The notes below the pieces were generated by a model. That model saw only the letters and a list, made by a program, of their open reading frames with translations, made no database searches and was not told where the DNA came from. This document shows, in pieces, positions 60,965-64,000 of a DNA stretch of 64,000 nucleotides (its first letter is position 1; each line of letters opens with the position of its first letter). Both the position numbers and the translations under genes were made by a program. Source of the stretch: Xylaria sp. FL1777 (lineage: Eukaryota; Ascomycota; Sordariomycetes; Xylariales; Xylariaceae); assembly GCA_022578965.1 (NCBI GenBank), contig MU400532.1:1-64000 (forward strand), read 5' to 3'.

Positions 60965-63240
60965 AAAATATAATTGCTGTTAAAAGAAATAAATAGTAAA
61001 TTATAAGCATAATGCTATAGCTTTAGCTTTAGCAATATAAAAATTGTCTTAAGTTTTAAAAAAGCTATAGTTATAAAAGTTTTAACTTAAGGCTATTAAA
61101 AAAAAAAACAAAATACAAAGTAATAATAAAACAAATATATAGCATTATTAACTATAAAATAATATAAAAAAAGCTACTTAGCAATAAAGCTTTATAATTA
61201 TATGTTTACTTTAGCAAATAGTTATAATATATAGTAGCTAATATAGTTTTTTATAAAACTTAAAACGTTAAATTAACTTTTTAGTTGCGTAGTACTTTAG
61301 TATGCATAGGTTTTTAGTAAAAATAAATAGTAAAAATAAACATTATATTATAAAAAAAGCTAACTTTATAATTTCTTGCTTTAGCAAAAAACAAAATAAA
61401 CGTAATGCAGTATAAAAAATTAGCTTATTTTTTTTGCTGCTTAGTGCTACTAGTATATATGCCTTAAAAACCCTTAAGTTTTATAAACTTATAAACAAAA
61501 ACAAATATAGTTTAAAAGCCTGCTTAATTTTATTGCTTTTTTTTACCTTTTTTATATATTTTTTTGCGCAAGAACTAAAGCAAATAATAAACTAAACTAA
61601 TAAAACAAAACATAATTAATAGCTTTAGTTATTTTAGCTTAATAAAAAAAGCCTAGTTAGTTATGTTTTTTAATAGCATATAATATATAAAAAAAAATTA
61701 CTTTGTTTAACTATTAATTATAAAAAGTAAAACAAATTTAGCTAGCTAAAAATATAACAATAACTAAGTATATAGCAGTAGCTAAGTATTAAAAAATAAC
61801 TAAATAGCAATTATAAAGCAAAATAAGCTTACTAAGTAAGTAGTAAAGCATTTAAGTTGCTTAATTAAAATATATAATAATGTTCTAAAAGTTATAACAT
61901 ATAAAAAATTAAATACTAGTAAATTTAAAATAACTTAGCTAGCAAATATTTAAAAAAAGCAGTAAGCTATTAATACAGCAAGCAAAAAAAATAATAATTA
62001 TATAAAAAAGTACTACTAGTAATATATTGCTAAAGTTTTTACTTATTTAAGCTATAAAGTTTTAAAAGTATTAGTTAGCAGTAAACTAAGCAAAGCTAAA
62101 GCAGGCATAAAGCATGCCTTTTATAAAAATTAGCTTTAGTTCTTATTTTTAGTTTATATAAGCCGTAAAGAATTTAGCAAAAAATTATAAAGTATTAATG
62201 CTGCGCTATTAAACCTTAAAAGCTAAACAACGCACAATAGTTTAAGTAGCTTTATATATATAAGCTACATTAAGTATACTATTAGTATTACGTTATAAAA
62301 TGCAGCTAATAAAAAAATTATACTTTTAAAATACAAAAGCTAAGCTAAAAAAGCTTGCTTAAATTTCAAAGCTGCAAAAAATAACAGCTAGTTTTTAACA
62401 CTTAAATATATTAAAAACGTAAATTTATGTTTTTATTTTTAGCTTAGCTAGCTTTACTAATATATTATAAGCATTATAGCTTTTTAAACATAGTTGCTAT
62501 TTTAGTTACTAATAAATAAAAGCGCTCTTGCTTTAAATACGTAAGCTTAAAGGCATTTATTACATATAAACGCTAGTAATACTTTTTAATAAAAGTTAAA
62601 AAATATTATTTTTACAAGTTACATAGTACAAAAAAGTTATTTAAAAAAATGTATAAGCAGCAAAGTATAGTATTAAGAAATACTTAAAAAAAAAAAAGTA
62701 TATAAATACATGCTTAAGTAAAAAAAAAAAAAAAAAGAAAACTTAATGCTTAAATGCATAAGTATAAAAGTATAAATATATACAAGTAAAAAAAAAAGTA
62801 AAACTAGCAATAAAGCTATAAAAGCAACTAAAATTATATAACAGCATATTCTTGTTTTAACATTTGCTAACAAGTTTAACTAGTATAAAGTAAGTGTTTT
62901 AGCATAATAAAACAAAATATTTAGCAAAAAAAACTAGTTTAGTAAAAAAAAAGAAATCTAAAGTATAGCATACTTGCTTAAAGAAAAAAAATAGTCTTGC
63001 AATATAAAATTAGCAGCAAAAAAGTATACCAAAGTTACATACTTATTTGGCCCGTTTTATAGCTACATATTTTATTGCATTAGTAAATAAAAAAACAGCA
63101 AAAATATTAAAAAAAATAGTTAAATAAAGGCAATAAATATTACTAAAACATTATTACAAAGAATTAAAAAATATAATATCAAATAGTGCATAATAAATAA
63201 TATAGTACAAAATCTAATAAAAAGAAGTAAATAAAGCAAA
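60965..63240. other. A-rich RIP-degraded DNA, no gene recognised
   Basis: A + strand frame at about 62120-62720 is readable in places (FLFLVYISRKEFSKKL, KIILLKYKS, KACLNFKAAKNNS, HLLHINASNTF) with about 15 stops in 200 codons, hardly fewer than chance. A homopolymer-rich stretch (62685-62800) lies at its end. No family was recognised. Confidence 0.45.
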
Positions 63241-63267
63241 AAAATAAAACCTTATTAAATAAATAAA

Positions 63268-63400
63268 TATCTATATATATGCATATATATATATATATAT
63301 GTGTATATATATATATGTGTGTTTTTATATATATATATATATATATAGAAATGCATATTTATATATAAAAATATATATAGAAAATATATATAAAGGAAAA
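63268..63400. repeat. Compound TA/TG microsatellite
   Basis: Several TA runs (63283-63300, 63304-63316, 63326-63347) separated by GTGT. An open frame crosses it on the minus strand but is made of Tyr-Ile repeats and is not a gene. The remaining 600 bp to the window end are stop-dense and featureless. Confidence 0.85.
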
Positions 63401-64000
63401 ATAAATAAAAAAATGCATAAATTAATACTAAAGAAGTTTTTGTTAATATTTTTAGTATAAGCAAATGCAAAAAAAGCTAAGATTTAGTTCTTTTAACTAG
63501 CTTTATTTTGTGTTATAATATTCTATTGTTTGAAAAAAAGACATATTAGCACTAAATTTAGCCTTTTTTAAAATAAGTGCTTCTAAAATAAATAAATAGC
63601 AAAAAACAAACATCGTTTAAAAAAAAAAAGTAGCTATAGCTAAAAAAATATTTATTAAAGTTATTATTACTATAGCTAGCCTTTTAGCTAGCATAAGCAT
63701 TTTGCTTAAAAATAAGCGTTATTATTTTTTCTATTATAGTAATAAATACAATCTAATTTTATTTTAATTAAAGGCAAAAAAAAAGTAATAACTATAAGAA
63801 TATAAGCAGTAAATAAAACAGTATTAAGCATAGTAATTATAGTAAAAAAAACAAAAAAAAATATAAAAGTTTAGTACAAAGTAAATCATTAGTATACCTA
63901 ATAAAAATGCCATTAAGTATTAATATAGCTTTATGCTATAGTGCTACTTTTAAAAGAAATTTTTATTAAACAAGCTACAAGCTTAGTTACAAGCTTATTT

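Noticed and set aside
62673..62873. 66-codon minus-strand frame
   Set aside because: Crosses A homopolymers and reads as Phe/Leu runs; simple-sequence artefact.
63255..63470. 71-codon minus-strand frame of Tyr-Ile repeats
   Set aside because: Translation of a TA/TG microsatellite.
1..64000. Mitochondrial or anaerobic-fungus origin for the extreme AT content
   Set aside because: The systematic C-to-T inactivation of nuclear-type chromoviruses points to RIP rather than naturally AT-rich coding DNA; no organellar genes or tRNAs were seen.
1..64000. tRNA, rRNA or CRISPR arrays
   Set aside because: No GC-containing cloverleaf, conserved rRNA block or regular spacer-repeat structure was seen on either strand; the tandem arrays found have no spacers.

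Overview
This window is almost entirely very AT-rich, stop-riddled DNA. The best explanation is an AT-rich, repeat-dominated compartment of a filamentous ascomycete (Pezizomycotina) genome degraded by repeat-induced point mutation (RIP). The evidence is direct. Retrotransposon proteins can still be read over long distances in one frame, and nearly all damage is C-to-T on one strand or the other: Gln and Trp codons have become TAA/TAG, catalytic Asp has become Asn, Glu has become Lys, and Cys and His have become Tyr. TpA is everywhere and CpA/TpG are scarce. I see no intact conventional gene, tRNA, rRNA or CRISPR array. The species cannot be named from the sequence.

Layout. 1-3396 (+) is the 3' part of a Ty3/Gypsy chromovirus: end of reverse transcriptase, RNase H, integrase, chromodomain and 3' LTR. 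3397-12504 is unclassified degraded DNA. 12505-12870 is a small patch spared by RIP. A dispersed repeat of about 300 bp (here R2) occurs at 12661 (+), 22679 (-) and 30049 (+). Between the first two copies lie a 102-bp tandem array (14226-14730) and three decayed coding stretches on the + strand (13250-13875, 15615-17230, 22060-22570), so this may be one large inverted-repeat-flanked element. 22985-43870 is mostly unreadable degraded DNA. 43870-45310 is a second patch less hit by RIP, with a repeated short palindromic motif.

46194-53895 (-) is a complete but dead copy of the same chromovirus: two 494-bp LTRs, a 5-bp target-site duplication (ATTTG), and gag, zinc knuckle, reverse transcriptase, RNase H, integrase and chromodomain in canonical order. 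54681-55628 (+) is a long decayed reading frame of unknown family. 56909-59388 is flanked by direct repeats and carries a polypyrimidine tract and a four-fold array of hairpins; it looks like a small non-autonomous element. 59402-60964 (+) is a lysine-rich decayed frame with 13-residue repeats. The rest is A-rich degraded DNA ending in TA microsatellites.

No gene here is expected to encode a working protein. The content is a fossil record of at least one chromovirus family (two copies) and several unassigned repeat families.
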